A stretch of DNA of 64,000 nucleotides, from positions 1-64,000 of the forward strand of contig JAHHIB010000036.1 of NCBI GenBank assembly GCA_019359075.1, read 5' to 3'. The stretch is from Kalymmatonema hyalinum WJT4-NPBG1 (GTDB lineage: Bacteria; Cyanobacteriota; Cyanobacteriia; Cyanobacteriales; Nostocaceae). Shown here in pieces: positions 1-9,332 of this stretch; position 1 is the first letter of the stretch, and every line of letters starts with the position of its first letter. The notes beneath the pieces were generated by a model, which saw only the letters and a program-made list of their open reading frames with translations, was not told the origin of the DNA and did no database searches. The position numbers and the translations under genes were made by a program.

Positions 1-148
1 GTAACGACTGGTGGCTGCGGTGTAACGACTGGTGGCTGCGGTGTAACGACTGGTGGCTGCGGTGTAACGACTGGTGGCTGCGGTGTAACGACTGGTGGCT
101 GCGGTGTAACGACTGGTGGCTGCGGTGTAACGACTGGTGGCTGCGGTG
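1..148. repeat. 21-bp tandem repeat, seven copies, coding
   Basis: Seven head-to-tail, essentially identical 21-bp units with core taacgactggtggctgcggt fill the first 148 bases and run off the window. On the minus strand they are in frame in the FecR-domain gene and encode PQPPVVT. The near identity of the copies suggests recent expansion or an array that varies in copy number. Confidence 0.9.
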
Positions 149-1037
149 GATTGGGATTTTTTTTATCTGTATTGTCAGATTGTGCAGGAGTATTTGATAC
201 GATTTGTCCTGTATCCAGCAAGGTGCCAACTGGGGAATTGTTTCTAATAATGTTGTTAGTTGGTGAATTTGGGGAACTTGTCGTAGTTGGGTTTACCAAA
301 GATGGGTTTTTAACAATATCTTGACCAGTTAGTGGCGATTGTGCGGCGACAGCTGCAGCAGTTTCAGCTTGAACGCTGGCGATCGCCGGATCTGAATTCG
401 GTACACCCTGTTTTAGAGTCAGATCTAGCCCCTTAACCAGCTCACCCGTTTCATAAAAAGTTCTCAGATCAAAATCGTATAAGCCCTTAAATTTATCTTT
501 AACTATAATTATTACTTGCCCTGCTTGTAGCTCCTGATTTTGAGAAGCATCCTTGTTAGAAACTTGAATGCCACTGTTTGTCAGTGCGCCGACAAGCGTA
601 GTCTCAGTTTTCTCGTCGTAGCGTACAAATAATGCTGAGCCGCGAATTGCTGCTGCTGCATTTGGCGTATTTATACGTGTTTGCCCCCTTCCTGGTGGGA
701 TGAGCAGCAGTACTGTCCCAGTCGTCAGTTTGAAATTTCTTGTCTTCGGTAAGAATCGAAAGACTGCCTGTTCTCCTATCCGAGCCAAAGAACCGTCGTT
801 AAAACGCAAGTCTGCCAAGGCAGATCGTCCAGTGGATAACCCATCCCCAGGACTCATGGCATCCGATTTGCGTGCCTGACGATTTGGTTGGTTTTGCGGC
901 ATCAGTTGTACCAAATTGCGGAGATTCTGAATGACAGCAAGAGTCAGAGGAGTTGCAGCATCTGCCCGGTTTGGCACCGGCAGCACAACAACTCCCCATA
1001 AACTAATTACTACGAATAGAAAAAACTTGCGAAACAT
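1..1037 (-). CDS. FecR-domain secreted protein with proline-rich repeats (C-terminus cut by window edge)
   Basis: Read on the minus strand from an ATG at 1037 and open to the window edge, so the C-terminus is missing. Residues 1-27 form a signal peptide (hydrophobic core, AlaAspAla before the mature part). Residues about 75-160 look like the FecR fold seen in many cyanobacterial exported proteins: RIGEQAVFRF near 87-95, a TGTVLLLIPPGR stretch near 106-117 and AAIRGSALFVRYDE near 129-142. The rest is low-complexity and ends in seven or more copies of the heptapeptide PQPPVVT, encoded by a 21-bp tandem repeat. Family knowledge: cyanobacterial FecR-domain proteins are usually periplasmic and do not act with a FecI sigma factor. 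It is divergent from the beta-barrel-like gene at 1397, whose own proline-rich linker suggests a shared envelope role (inference). Confidence 0.75.
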   Translation of the reverse strand, partial: MFRKFFLFVVISLWGVVVLPVPNRADAATPLTLAVIQNLRNLVQLMPQNQPNRQARKSDAMSPGDGLSTGRSALADLRFNDGSLARIGEQAVFRFLPKTRNFKLTTGTVLLLIPPGRGQTRINTPNAAAAIRGSALFVRYDEKTETTLVGALTNSGIQVSNKDASQNQELQAGQVIIIVKDKFKGLYDFDLRTFYETGELVKGLDLTLKQGVPNSDPAIASVQAETAAAVAAQSPLTGQDIVKNPSLVNPTTTSSPNSPTNNIIRNNSPVGTLLDTGQIVSNTPAQSDNTDKKNPNPPQPPVVTPQPPVVTPQPPVVTPQPPVVTPQPPVVTPQPPVVTPQPPVV

Positions 1038-1396
1038 AGTTTGGAGCCTCGGATAATTTCATTGATACCAAACCAGTTGAGAACAGGTTCTGATGTTTAC
1101 GGTTTAAGCCTGTTATCTGTTATAACAAGTTTATTTGCGTACGCAAAATTGCTTAAACTGTACTAATAATTCTGTCTATAAAAACTGTGAATCTACTGTA
1201 GATGCATGATTTAAGTTTCTTTTAAGAAAAATCAGTTTTTTGGATACCATAGTATATACTTCATAATTTTTTTACTCTTTAAAAAAATTAGGTATATTTA
1301 CCACATCTTGTGGCTAAAGTTTCTTAGAAATTTAATATTTCTTCTTGGAACTTTTAGCACAGTCCGTGAATCTACGTTTGCCAAAAAAGATTAAAT
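1038..1396. other. Divergent intergenic region
   Basis: A 359-bp AT-rich gap between the divergent FecR-domain and beta-barrel genes. It must hold both promoters, but I can name no operator in it. No ORF is convincing. Confidence 0.5.
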
Positions 1397-2956
1397 ATGC
1401 AACCCAAGGGCTGGATAAATTTGTTCTTTTGGATTGTATTAGCTTCTAGTAGTGCAAACTTGTTTTGCATCAAGAAGGTAGATGCGGCTAAGGCTGCGAA
1501 TACAGACCTATCAATTACTGAAGATGAACTAGTATCAACCATACCATCTTTAGGGGTTGCGTGGGTACTCGCTCAATTGTGCCAAGAGCGTGGGCAAAAA
1601 GCATCTCGCCAAGAAGTACACAAAACAATTTTTAGTAAAGGATCAGGGGGAGAGTCACAGCGAAAAGAGGGCTTCTCTTCTAACTATTGTGGCTCCTCAG
1701 CCTACTTTGCAAGTGTTTATACTAAGACCCCAAGTATATATTCGCAGACTCCGCCAGATCAGACACCACCACCACCACCGGAACAAAATCTCACTCCACC
1801 ACCACCTCCGCAACCCGCCCCAGCGCCGCCAAGCGCACCACCTCCGCAACCCGCCCCAGCGCCGCCAAGCGCACCACCTCCGCAACCCGCCCCAGCGCCG
1901 CCAAGCGCACCACCTCCGCAACCCGCCCCAGCACCGCCAAGCGCACCACCTCCCGAACCTTCTGTACCGAATAACCCGCCACAATTAGAAAGTCAGCCAG
2001 CCGATTTTCCCAATCCTCTCTCTCCACCCTTAGAGGAACGCTTGCAAGTACCTGAAATAGATAACGCACAAAGATTGCAAAGACTATTGCAACGGTTGCA
2101 AGAGAACAAGCAACCACCGCAAGGCGAAGCTAGCTATGGTGAACTAGGAACACTGCTAGTGCGCGAACGACCACTAGAACAGCAACAACCCCCACCGCGT
2201 CCTGAACCTCAACCTAGACCTATAGGCAACTTACAGGCTCATGTTGGCTATTTCCATACGAATAACATTTTTTCCTCGAAAGTAAATCCAATAGAAGACG
2301 GCTTAATTTACTCTGGACTTACATTAGCCTCTGCGCCTTTACCCTTAGGAAGCAAAACTTATTTGAATGCATCAATTAATGGCAACCTAATTCGTTACAT
2401 AAATCAATCAAAATACAATTATAACCAACTGAGATTCAACGTTGGTGTTTACCAGCAGCTATCACCGCGAATGTACGGAGAAATTGGATGGAGCAATCAA
2501 CAGTTGTTCTATGCCAGAAATAGCAGTAACTTTGACGCAGGCGATCGCTTTTTGAATGAAAATTCCTTCCGCCTGTCTTTGGGACGACGAGATCCCCTCA
2601 CACCCAGATTGATGTTAGATAGCTTCTACGAATTTCGTCTGAGTTTAACTGACCCTCCCAGTAAAGAAGAGAACCGCGATCGAGTCATTCATTCTGTGTG
2701 GATTTCTTTAAACTACTATTTAAAACAATCCCTCCAAGTTGGTCTTGACTACCAGTTTGGTTTCTCAGACTTTACCCGACGCCAGAGAGAAGACCTGTAC
2801 CATCGGTTATATGGTCACTTAAGTTACGGAATATCCAACTACACAAATCTTAGCTTGCAGGGAGGTGTCAGCATAGGTGGTTCAACCGACAGAAATATTG
2901 ATTTTGATGGCTGGTTCTTCAGTGTTAATTACAATTTGGAATTAGGTCGATTTTGA
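1397..2956 (+). CDS. Exported protein with Pro-rich linker and C-terminal beta-barrel-like domain
   Basis: 519 residues. A hydrophobic N-terminal segment (residues 10-30) looks like a signal peptide. Residues about 120-200 are a proline-rich linker containing four perfect copies of a 12-residue unit rich in Pro and Ala. Residues about 275-519 are rich in alternating polar and aromatic residues (many Tyr, Asn, Gly, Ser) and end in an aromatic residue, ELGRF, like outer-membrane beta-barrel proteins. I recognise no named family. It could be an outer-membrane protein whose linker crosses the periplasm or peptidoglycan (inference). It is divergent from the FecR-domain gene, and the pair may work together. 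Confidence 0.7.
   Translation: MQPKGWINLFFWIVLASSSANLFCIKKVDAAKAANTDLSITEDELVSTIPSLGVAWVLAQLCQERGQKASRQEVHKTIFSKGSGGESQRKEGFSSNYCGSSAYFASVYTKTPSIYSQTPPDQTPPPPPEQNLTPPPPPQPAPAPPSAPPPQPAPAPPSAPPPQPAPAPPSAPPPQPAPAPPSAPPPEPSVPNNPPQLESQPADFPNPLSPPLEERLQVPEIDNAQRLQRLLQRLQENKQPPQGEASYGELGTLLVRERPLEQQQPPPRPEPQPRPIGNLQAHVGYFHTNNIFSSKVNPIEDGLIYSGLTLASAPLPLGSKTYLNASINGNLIRYINQSKYNYNQLRFNVGVYQQLSPRMYGEIGWSNQQLFYARNSSNFDAGDRFLNENSFRLSLGRRDPLTPRLMLDSFYEFRLSLTDPPSKEENRDRVIHSVWISLNYYLKQSLQVGLDYQFGFSDFTRRQREDLYHRLYGHLSYGISNYTNLSLQGGVSIGGSTDRNIDFDGWFFSVNYNLELGRF
1802..1945 (+). repeat. 36-bp tandem repeat, four copies, coding
   Basis: Four 36-bp units at 1802, 1838, 1874 and 1910 encode a 12-residue Pro/Ala-rich unit beginning PPPQPAP. 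The copies differ by one base (cagcgccg versus cagcaccg in the last). A degenerate fifth unit starts at 1946. Confidence 0.9.
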
Positions 2957-2980
2957 AATGAGTCATGAGCGATTGCAAAT

Positions 2981-3832
2981 TCACCCAGTTCTTAGTTGCT
3001 CGTCCCCAGTCCCTAAATAACTAATCCAGTCACTCCAGCTACCAGCATACAGTTTACCCGTGTGAATGCCAGCCATCTCTAAGGAAAGTAAATTCACACA
3101 AGCAGTGACGCCAGAACCGCAATAGACAAAAATTTCCTTTGGATTTTCCAATTCCAACCATCGCTGGCGTTGCTGTTGTTGTGCAAGTATATAGCCGGAG
3201 GAGTCTGTCACTTGCTGCCAAGGATAGTTTATAGCTCCAGGAATATGACCAGCGATTTTATCAATTGGTTCTGTTATCCCTAAATAACGCTCTCTTTCTC
3301 GTGAATCAACCAACGCTACCTCTTGTGAATCTTTGCGACTTTTCACTATCGAAATATCGACTACCATTTGTGGTTGTAGATTAGGGGTAAAAGTAGCCTC
3401 TTGAGTTTCAGCAATGACATTTGTCACGGGATATTCAGCTTTTTTCCAAGCAGAAAAGCCTCCATCCAGCACCGCTACTTGCTCATGTCCCAGGTAACGC
3501 AATAGCCACCACAAACGAGATGCAAATGCAAGGCGGGAGTCATCGTAAGCCACAACTAGAGTTTTTTGAGAATTCACCCCTATTGCTGATAACTTATCAG
3601 CTAATTCAATAGGGTTGGGTAAAGGATGCCTTCCTCCATGTTCTCCTACGGGACTGGAAAGATCCTGGTTCAAGTCTAGGTAATATGCTCCCTTGATGTG
3701 ACTTTCTTGGTATTGCTGTCGTCCTAGTTGTGGCTCGGCGAGAGAAAAGCGACAATCGACTATAACAACTTGCGGTTCATCAAGATGTTTAAATAGCCAC
3801 TCACAAGAAACAACGAAAGGGCTGTCGATCAT
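2981..3832 (-). CDS. Sulfurtransferase, tandem rhodanese type (SseA/TST-like)
   Basis: 283 residues, the usual size of a two-domain rhodanese. The N-terminal domain is inactive. The C-terminal domain carries the loop CGSGVTA with the persulfide-forming Cys at residue 238. CGSGV is the loop type of 3-mercaptopyruvate sulfurtransferases, while thiosulfate enzymes usually have CRKGV; the substrate is therefore more likely 3-mercaptopyruvate (family knowledge). Conserved RLWWLLRYLGH and DGGFSAWKK support the family. The ATG at 3832 gives the normal N-terminus. It is divergent from the methyltransferase gene at 3902 across a 69-bp gap. Confidence 0.9.
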   Translation of the reverse strand: MIDSPFVVSCEWLFKHLDEPQVVIVDCRFSLAEPQLGRQQYQESHIKGAYYLDLNQDLSSPVGEHGGRHPLPNPIELADKLSAIGVNSQKTLVVAYDDSRLAFASRLWWLLRYLGHEQVAVLDGGFSAWKKAEYPVTNVIAETQEATFTPNLQPQMVVDISIVKSRKDSQEVALVDSRERERYLGITEPIDKIAGHIPGAINYPWQQVTDSSGYILAQQQQRQRWLELENPKEIFVYCGSGVTACVNLLSLEMAGIHTGKLYAGSWSDWISYLGTGDEQLRTG

Positions 3833-3901
3833 AAACTATAGCGGTTTGCAATTGGGTAAGGTAGACCAAATTAATGCCATAGACCACTAGTCTTTATTAC
3901 T

Positions 3902-4843
3902 ATGTCAGACTTAGACAATTTTACACCTAAGCCAACAGCAGATGGCTCGTTCACTTTTTTTTCTCATGAGTTTGGCGAGTCGTTCCACAGCCATTATGGA
4001 GCGCGTCAAGAGAGTTTTCTCAAGTTTGTTGATCCTACTCAATTGGCATTAAGAGCAAACAAACCAACGTTGCGGCTGTTGGATGTTTGTTATGGGCTGG
4101 GATACAATACAGCGGCTGCTTTACAAGCCATTTGGGCAGTCAATCCCAATTGTTATGTAGAAGTCATTGGTTTAGAAATGAATCCTGCTGTACCACAAGC
4201 TGCGATCGCTCATGACTTATTCGACAACTGGGGATACGAATATACCCAAATTTTGACTCAGTTAGCCTCTGAGCATCAAGTGCTGCAACACCGTCTCAAA
4301 GCAACCTTATTAATTGGTGATGCTAGAAACTCGATGAGGTTTGTCAACAACTCAGGTTTTCAGGCTGATGCAATTTTTCTCGATCCGTTTTCACCGCCTC
4401 ATTGTCCTCAGTTATGGACTATTGAATTTATCAAACAACTTTCTATGAGTTTAGATGTATCTGGCTTACTTGCAACTTATTCCTGCGCTGCTGCTGTACG
4501 TACGGCTGTTTTAGCAGCTGGACTAGAAATAGGCTCTACACCACCAGTGGGAAGAAAGACACCGGGTACGGTAGCCGGACATCGAGGAGTTGGGGGAGTT
4601 GGGGAAGCGCAGGAAGTAGGGGAGCAACGAATTTCTCCCTCATCTGTGCTTCCGCCGCTTTCCCAGGCTGAACACGAACATTTACTCACGCGTGCTGCCA
4701 TTGCTTATCGGGATCCACAATTGTGCGATACTGCTGATGTGATTTTGAGACGACGACAACAAGAGCAACAAGCGTCTTTCCTAGAGCCTACCTCTCGTTG
4801 GCGCAAAAGATGGTTATCGAAAAGTCTACTAGAAAACGTGTAA
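3902..4843 (+). CDS. MnmD-type tRNA 5-methylaminomethyl-2-thiouridine methyltransferase
   Basis: 313 residues with the MnmC/MnmD methyltransferase (DUF752) pattern: FHSHYGARQES near residue 29, the SAM-binding LLDVCYGLGYNTAAAL near 59-75, and the signature IFLDPFSPPHCPQLW near 158-173. The family puts the methyl group on the wobble uridine (nm5s2U to mnm5s2U) of certain tRNAs. There is no FAD oxidase domain, so this is MnmD rather than full MnmC. Residues about 226-258 (Gly/Val/Glu, then Ser/Pro rich) interrupt the usual sequence and match a G-rich repeat in the DNA, so they look like an in-frame insertion. Confidence 0.82.
   Translation: MSDLDNFTPKPTADGSFTFFSHEFGESFHSHYGARQESFLKFVDPTQLALRANKPTLRLLDVCYGLGYNTAAALQAIWAVNPNCYVEVIGLEMNPAVPQAAIAHDLFDNWGYEYTQILTQLASEHQVLQHRLKATLLIGDARNSMRFVNNSGFQADAIFLDPFSPPHCPQLWTIEFIKQLSMSLDVSGLLATYSCAAAVRTAVLAAGLEIGSTPPVGRKTPGTVAGHRGVGGVGEAQEVGEQRISPSSVLPPLSQAEHEHLLTRAAIAYRDPQLCDTADVILRRRQQEQQASFLEPTSRWRKRWLSKSLLENV
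4580..4665. repeat. Small G-rich repeat inserted in frame in the mnmD-like gene
   Basis: A G-rich, low-complexity stretch (gttgggggagttgggg, then gaagtaggggag) is followed by a C/T-rich stretch (ctccctcatctgtgcttcc) that is partly complementary to it. Similar GGGGAAGTAGGGGA sequence occurs between genes at 52715-52760. It adds about 30 residues without breaking the frame. Confidence 0.6.
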
Positions 4844-5324
4844 CATTTATTACTATGTACTTTATTAATTCTATAATCTTGGGCAATGATTTTTTGTGAT
4901 TCACATCACCTCATGACAAGTAAGTGGTCACTGCTACTTAGTGATAAGCGTAGTTTGATGGTTCGCATAAAGAGATCGGCAATGATGCATAACTAAATAT
5001 CTCAGAATTACAAATTTAAACAAAATACACCTAAGTTTGATATAAAATTCGGCAGTTAAACATTTTTTTGAATGTGATATGAATAAATATCCGTCAAAAA
5101 CCTGATTTAAAATTTGCAATCATTGGTCATGGCGTAAAAACAGGAAGGAAAATAGGACAGCAAGATTTCCAATGCTTGAAAAGTAGAAAATATTATACTT
5201 TTTAGGCGAAAAAATAGATATTTTTTGTGTAAAAGCTTTTAAAAAAAAGGTATGCAGAAAGTCAAGTACTAACAAAATGCTTGATAAAAGCTAGTGTTAA
5301 CAATTTCTAAACTGGAGTACGCTT
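4844..5324. other. Intergenic region with a CRP-like palindrome
   Basis: 481 bp, AT-rich, upstream of the HD-GYP regulator gene. It contains the TGTGA-N6-TCACC site at 4895-4910. I see no convincing gene. A Shine-Dalgarno-like GGAG lies 9 bases before the ATG at 5325. Confidence 0.5.
4895..4910. promoter_or_regulatory. Candidate CRP-family (cAMP receptor) binding site
   Basis: TGTGA-TTCACA-TCACC matches the CRP-type consensus TGTGA-N6-TCACA at nine of ten arm positions. Cyanobacterial CRP proteins (SYCRP1, AnCrpA) bind this type of palindrome. The site lies 415 bp upstream of the HD-GYP regulator and 52 bp downstream of the methyltransferase gene. The regulated transcript is unknown. Confidence 0.5.
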
Positions 5325-6533
5325 ATGGTTGAATCGAGAACCAAGTATACGGAACCTAAAGATAATATTATTGGTTTCAAGAACGCGTTAGTCAGCAAAG
5401 ATGCAGAAAGTTATTCTTTGGATTTATCGAATAAAGACATGATGCAAGAAAAGACTGAAGCCGCGCCTTGTTTGATGAATGGTGCTGTTAATTCTATTCA
5501 TGATTTATTCGTCTCTAAAAGGGTACAAGCCCAAGATCTGATAGTGAATGAGTTTGATTGCGATGCGCCTAAAATTTTAGTGGTGGATGACCATGCAGCC
5601 AGTCGGATGGCTGCTGTCGCTGTTTTAGCTATGGAAGGTTACGAAGTCATAGAAGCAGACAGTGGTTTTACTGGTGTGGAACTGGTAGCACAGAAAGCAC
5701 CAGACCTGATTCTACTGGATGTAATGATGCCAGAAATGGATGGATTTCAGGTGTGCCAGTTGCTTAAGCAGAATGAACATACCAGACTCATCCCAATAAT
5801 TTTTATTAGTGGTTTAAATGACAGGCGATCGCGCATTCGAGGAATTGAAGTTGGGGCAGATGATTTCCTCAGCAAACCTTTTGACCGTTTGGAGTTGACG
5901 GCGCGGGTAAAATCTTTGGTGACACAAAAGCGTCTGAATGAAGAGTTAGACCACGCTGAACAAGTGCTGTTTTCCATAGCAAGGGCAATTGAAAGCCGTG
6001 ATCCCAAAACCGGGGATCACTGTGAACGGCTGGTGAAGTTCGGCAAAGCTTTTGGTGAATATCTCAATCTCACACGCAACCAAATTCGGGATTTGATGTG
6101 GGGGGGTTATCTGCATGACATCGGCAAAGTGGCTATTCCGGACGCAGTGCTGCTGAAAACAGGGAAATTCACGGCACAAGAATGGGATATTATGAAGCAA
6201 CACGTTTTGATTGGAGAAAAAATCTGCCAGCCACTACGCAACATACGAGGTGTGATTCCTATTATCCGCCACCATCATGAGCGTTGGGACGGTTCTGGGT
6301 ACCCTGATGGACTTGTAGGAGAGGACATTCCTTATCTAGCCCAAGTATTTCAGATGATTGATATTTTTGATGCTCTGATCAGCGAACGACCCTACAAAAG
6401 AGCTTTCACGCTAGAAGAAGCCAAGGCTTTGATGGCGGAAGAAACAGCCTTAGGATGGCGTAATCCTAGACTAATGCAGCAGTTTACAGAGTTTATTTCT
6501 TCTTTTCAAGATTGGCAATTATGGGTGAGTTAG
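5325..6533 (+). CDS. Response regulator with HD-GYP output domain (c-di-GMP phosphodiesterase type)
   Basis: 402 residues. After an 80-residue leader there is a receiver domain at about 82-200 with acidic pair D88/D89, phospho-acceptor D132 (LILLDVMMPEMDG) and K184. An HD-GYP domain follows at about 212-400, with H264/D265 in YLHDIGKVAIPD, HHHER at 316-320 and GSGYP at 323-327. HD-GYP domains hydrolyse cyclic di-GMP, and this RpfG-like layout couples that to a phosphorylation signal (family knowledge). No sensor kinase lies next to it. A GGAG precedes the ATG. A CRP-like palindrome lies 415 bp upstream. Confidence 0.9.
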   Translation: MVESRTKYTEPKDNIIGFKNALVSKDAESYSLDLSNKDMMQEKTEAAPCLMNGAVNSIHDLFVSKRVQAQDLIVNEFDCDAPKILVVDDHAASRMAAVAVLAMEGYEVIEADSGFTGVELVAQKAPDLILLDVMMPEMDGFQVCQLLKQNEHTRLIPIIFISGLNDRRSRIRGIEVGADDFLSKPFDRLELTARVKSLVTQKRLNEELDHAEQVLFSIARAIESRDPKTGDHCERLVKFGKAFGEYLNLTRNQIRDLMWGGYLHDIGKVAIPDAVLLKTGKFTAQEWDIMKQHVLIGEKICQPLRNIRGVIPIIRHHHERWDGSGYPDGLVGEDIPYLAQVFQMIDIFDALISERPYKRAFTLEEAKALMAEETALGWRNPRLMQQFTEFISSFQDWQLWVS

Positions 6534-6620
6534 GTTTTGAGTTTATGAGCGCGTTAGTATAAATTGAGCCTAAACTCAAATGAGCAGGCGCATTCAAAGT
6601 AATTCACTCATAGCTAAATT

Positions 6621-7991
6621 ATGGTTGTTGTAGCAATTCTGGCGGCGGGACGTGGAACACGTATGAAATCAAACCTGCCCAAGGTTTTACATTCTTTGGG
6701 TGGGCGATCGCTCATTGGACGAGTTATCGACAGTGTCAAACCGCTTTCGCCGACTCGACAGATGGTGATTGTTGGGTATCAAGCTGTTGAAGTGCAAGCA
6801 GCCATGCAGTCAATTCCAGATTTGGAGTTTGTCGAACAGACTATACAACTGGGGACAGGTCATGCTATCCAGCAATTACTCCCCCACCTTGAAGGCTACA
6901 CAGGCGATTTGCTCGTATTATATGGTGATGTCCCTTTGCTTCGCACAGAAACTCTGAAAAATCTGTTGCAAACTCATACTCAGCACCAAAACGCCGCCAC
7001 TATCCTCACCGCACACTTAGATAATCCCAAAGGCTACGGACGCGTTTTTTGTAATAGTGACAATATTGTCCAACAAATTGTTGAAGACCGAGATTGCACA
7101 CCGACTCAAAAACAAAATAACCGCATTAATGCTGGGATTTACTGCTTCCGTTGGCAGGATTTGGCAAAAGTTCTGCCTCAGTTACAGGCAAATAATTCTC
7201 AAAAAGAATACTACCTGACGGATGCTGTCAGTCAAATAGAACCAGTGATGGCGGTGGATTTGGAGGATGACCAAGAAATTCTGGGCATTAATGACCGCTT
7301 GCAGCTGGCAACAGCATACGAGATTTTGCAAAAGCGAGTCAAAGAAAAATGGATGACAGCAGGTGTCACTCTCATTGACCCGGCAAGTATTACAATTGAT
7401 GACACTGTAGAAATCGAGTCGGATGTGATTATCGAACCCCAAACTCACTTGCGGGGTAATACAGTTATTCAGACAGGAAGTCGCATCGGACCAGGAAGTT
7501 TAATTGAAAACAGCCAGATAGGTGAAAATGTCACGGTGCTGTATTCAGTGGTGAAAAATAGCATCGTGCAGACAAGAACCCAAGTTGGTCCCTATACTCA
7601 TTTGCGTGGGGATGTGGAAGTGGGTGCTGGCTGTCGCGTGGGAAATTTTGTGGAATTGAAAAATACCAAGTTGGGCGATCGCACTAACGTTGCTCATTTG
7701 TCGTATTTGGGTGATACAACTGCGGGAAGTCGCGTCAATATTGGTGCAGGTACAATTACCGCCAATTATGACGGTGTAAAAAAACATCCTACCAAGATAG
7801 GCGATCGCACCAAAACTGGTTCCAATAGCGTTTTAGTTGCTCCCGTGACGCTGGGAGACGATGTCTACGTGGCGGCTGGTTCCACGATTACAGAAGATGT
7901 CCCTGATGATTCTCTGGTGATTGCCCGTGCTCGTCAAGTTGTGAAACCAGGGTGGCGCAAAAAGAGCCCTGACTCCACAAAAGACGAGTGA
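6621..7991 (+). CDS. glmU: Bifunctional GlmU: GlcN-1-P acetyltransferase / GlcNAc-1-P uridyltransferase
   Basis: 456 residues, the family's normal length. The N-terminal pyrophosphorylase domain has the nucleotide loop [18 protein letters not shown] (residues 6-23), GTGHAIQQ and LYGDVPLL. The C-terminal half (from about 250) is a left-handed beta-helix of hexapeptide repeats with the acetyltransferase motifs [20 protein letters not shown] and [11 protein letters not shown]. The enzyme makes UDP-GlcNAc, the precursor of peptidoglycan and LPS, in the cytosol. A hairpin at 6537-6579 separates it from the upstream regulator gene. Confidence 0.97.
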   Translation: MVVVAILAAGRGTRMKSNLPKVLHSLGGRSLIGRVIDSVKPLSPTRQMVIVGYQAVEVQAAMQSIPDLEFVEQTIQLGTGHAIQQLLPHLEGYTGDLLVLYGDVPLLRTETLKNLLQTHTQHQNAATILTAHLDNPKGYGRVFCNSDNIVQQIVEDRDCTPTQKQNNRINAGIYCFRWQDLAKVLPQLQANNSQKEYYLTDAVSQIEPVMAVDLEDDQEILGINDRLQLATAYEILQKRVKEKWMTAGVTLIDPASITIDDTVEIESDVIIEPQTHLRGNTVIQTGSRIGPGSLIENSQIGENVTVLYSVVKNSIVQTRTQVGPYTHLRGDVEVGAGCRVGNFVELKNTKLGDRTNVAHLSYLGDTTAGSRVNIGAGTITANYDGVKKHPTKIGDRTKTGSNSVLVAPVTLGDDVYVAAGSTITEDVPDDSLVIARARQVVKPGWRKKSPDSTKDE

Positions 7992-8053
7992 GTCCTGAGT
8001 CCGGAGTTGAAAGAGAGTTGTGAGTGCCAAGTCACTTGCAACCCTTTATCTTA

Positions 8054-9019
8054 TCAGCACTCTGGACTGAATACACAGCCAATTTCTGTTCCAACGGGAA
8101 CTTCTAAGGTATCGCCAATCTTCTCGCCGTTGTGGTATGCGGCGAGAAGGGCTTGGCTAGTTTTCCCCCAAGCGATCGCCCCACTGGCATCTAAGGCGAT
8201 CGCTCCAAAGTCCCGCTTATGTTCGTGTGCTTCCGCAAATGTACGCTGCATTGCTTCTTTGAGGGACATACCATCAGTGACGCGCACCACAATTCGTGGT
8301 GCTAAGCACTCATCAATAATGTCTTCTCCAATACCAGTACAACTAACGGCTGCATATTGTGTCGCGTAGTTTCCTGCTGGCATGGCAGAATCACTGACGC
8401 GTCCAATCCGCTCAAATCCCTTGCCACCTGTAGAAGTACCTACAGATAGTCTTCTTTGAGTATCTAATACGACTACACCAATCGTGCCACGTCGGGCATT
8501 GCTGGTTTCCACCAGTTCTGATTCTGCTACCACTCCAGCCATCGTTCTTTTAAAATTGTCTTGACGCTCTTGTATCCACTCTTGCAATCGCAACTCAGTT
8601 AAGCCATTGTAGCTAGGGATTTGCAACTCCCGCGCTAGTTCTGCTGCGCCGTAATCTGAGAGTACGCGGTCAGGAGAGGATTGGAGAGCGATCGCCAAGT
8701 CAATGGGATTTTTCACTCGTGAAACATTTATCACTCCACTAAAGCTTTGGGATGCACCATCCATCAGGGAAGCACTCATACGGATTTGACCATCCGATTG
8801 CAGCACCGAACCAGTACCAGCATTAAAGCGGGGGTTGTCTTCCAACATTTGACAACCCCGCACAACCGCCTCTTTTGCACTGATTCCCGATTCTAGGAGA
8901 GAATAGATTTCCTCTATGATTGGGTAGAGAGAACGGCGTACCGCCTCAACTCCTCCTTTTCCCTTCAGAGAACTACCAGCCCCCCCATGAATAATTAATT
9001 TAGGTTGTACCTTCTCCAT
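8054..9019 (-). CDS. iaaA: Isoaspartyl peptidase / L-asparaginase (plant-type, Ntn hydrolase)
   Basis: 321 residues. The protein opens with LIIHGGAGSSLKG, typical of the IaaA/plant asparaginase family, and carries GTIGVVVLD, where autocleavage before T179 would expose the catalytic Thr. NPRFNAGTGSVLQ and GNYATQYAAVSCTGIGE also match. The enzyme cuts isoaspartyl dipeptides and asparagine, and in cyanobacteria may also take part in cyanophycin dipeptide breakdown (family knowledge, not shown here). It is convergent with glmU, with a 62-bp gap. Confidence 0.92.
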   Translation of the reverse strand: MEKVQPKLIIHGGAGSSLKGKGGVEAVRRSLYPIIEEIYSLLESGISAKEAVVRGCQMLEDNPRFNAGTGSVLQSDGQIRMSASLMDGASQSFSGVINVSRVKNPIDLAIALQSSPDRVLSDYGAAELARELQIPSYNGLTELRLQEWIQERQDNFKRTMAGVVAESELVETSNARRGTIGVVVLDTQRRLSVGTSTGGKGFERIGRVSDSAMPAGNYATQYAAVSCTGIGEDIIDECLAPRIVVRVTDGMSLKEAMQRTFAEAHEHKRDFGAIALDASGAIAWGKTSQALLAAYHNGEKIGDTLEVPVGTEIGCVFSPEC

Positions 9020-9049
9020 CTCTTTGTTTATTTCTCCGTACCTTTACGG

Positions 9050-9217
9050 TCATTTATTTGTTTCATTATTAGCCGACGAACGGCGACGACGGCAACGTTC
9101 TGAGCAGTATTTTACGTCATTCCAGCACTCTGCCCATTTTTTGCGCCAAGTAAAAGGGCGCTGACATACCGGACAAATTTTTGTAGGCAAGTCAGATTTA
9201 GAACGAGCACGTCCCAT
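9050..9217 (-). CDS. DUF2256 zinc-ribbon-like small protein
   Basis: 55 residues when started at the ATG at 9217. A TTG at 9265 would add 16 residues that look non-conserved. The protein is the classic DUF2256 pattern: MGRARSKSDLPTK, then KICPVCQRPFTWRKKW and a second Cys pair in KYCSERC with an Arg-rich tail. Four Cys suggest a zinc ribbon. Function is unknown. It lies 30 bp upstream of the isoaspartyl peptidase gene on the same strand and may be co-transcribed with it. Confidence 0.85.
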   Translation of the reverse strand: MGRARSKSDLPTKICPVCQRPFTWRKKWAECWNDVKYCSERCRRRRSSANNETNK

Positions 9218-9332
9218 ATTATTAAGCAACAGAACTGAGCTGGATTTCTGAGATTTGGAAGACAATTATAACTAGTTTGCTACAACCTAAGGGTAATTTT
9301 TGTAACTTATTGTGGGGTTAAACCCCTCATCT

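Noticed and set aside
1-148. CRISPR array
   Set aside because: The units are head-to-tail without spacers and are coding; no cas genes in the window.
1557-1988. Long frames overlapping the proline-rich repeat on both strands
   Set aside because: They are by-products of the GC-rich repeat; the + frame from 1397 has the signal peptide and the barrel-like domain.
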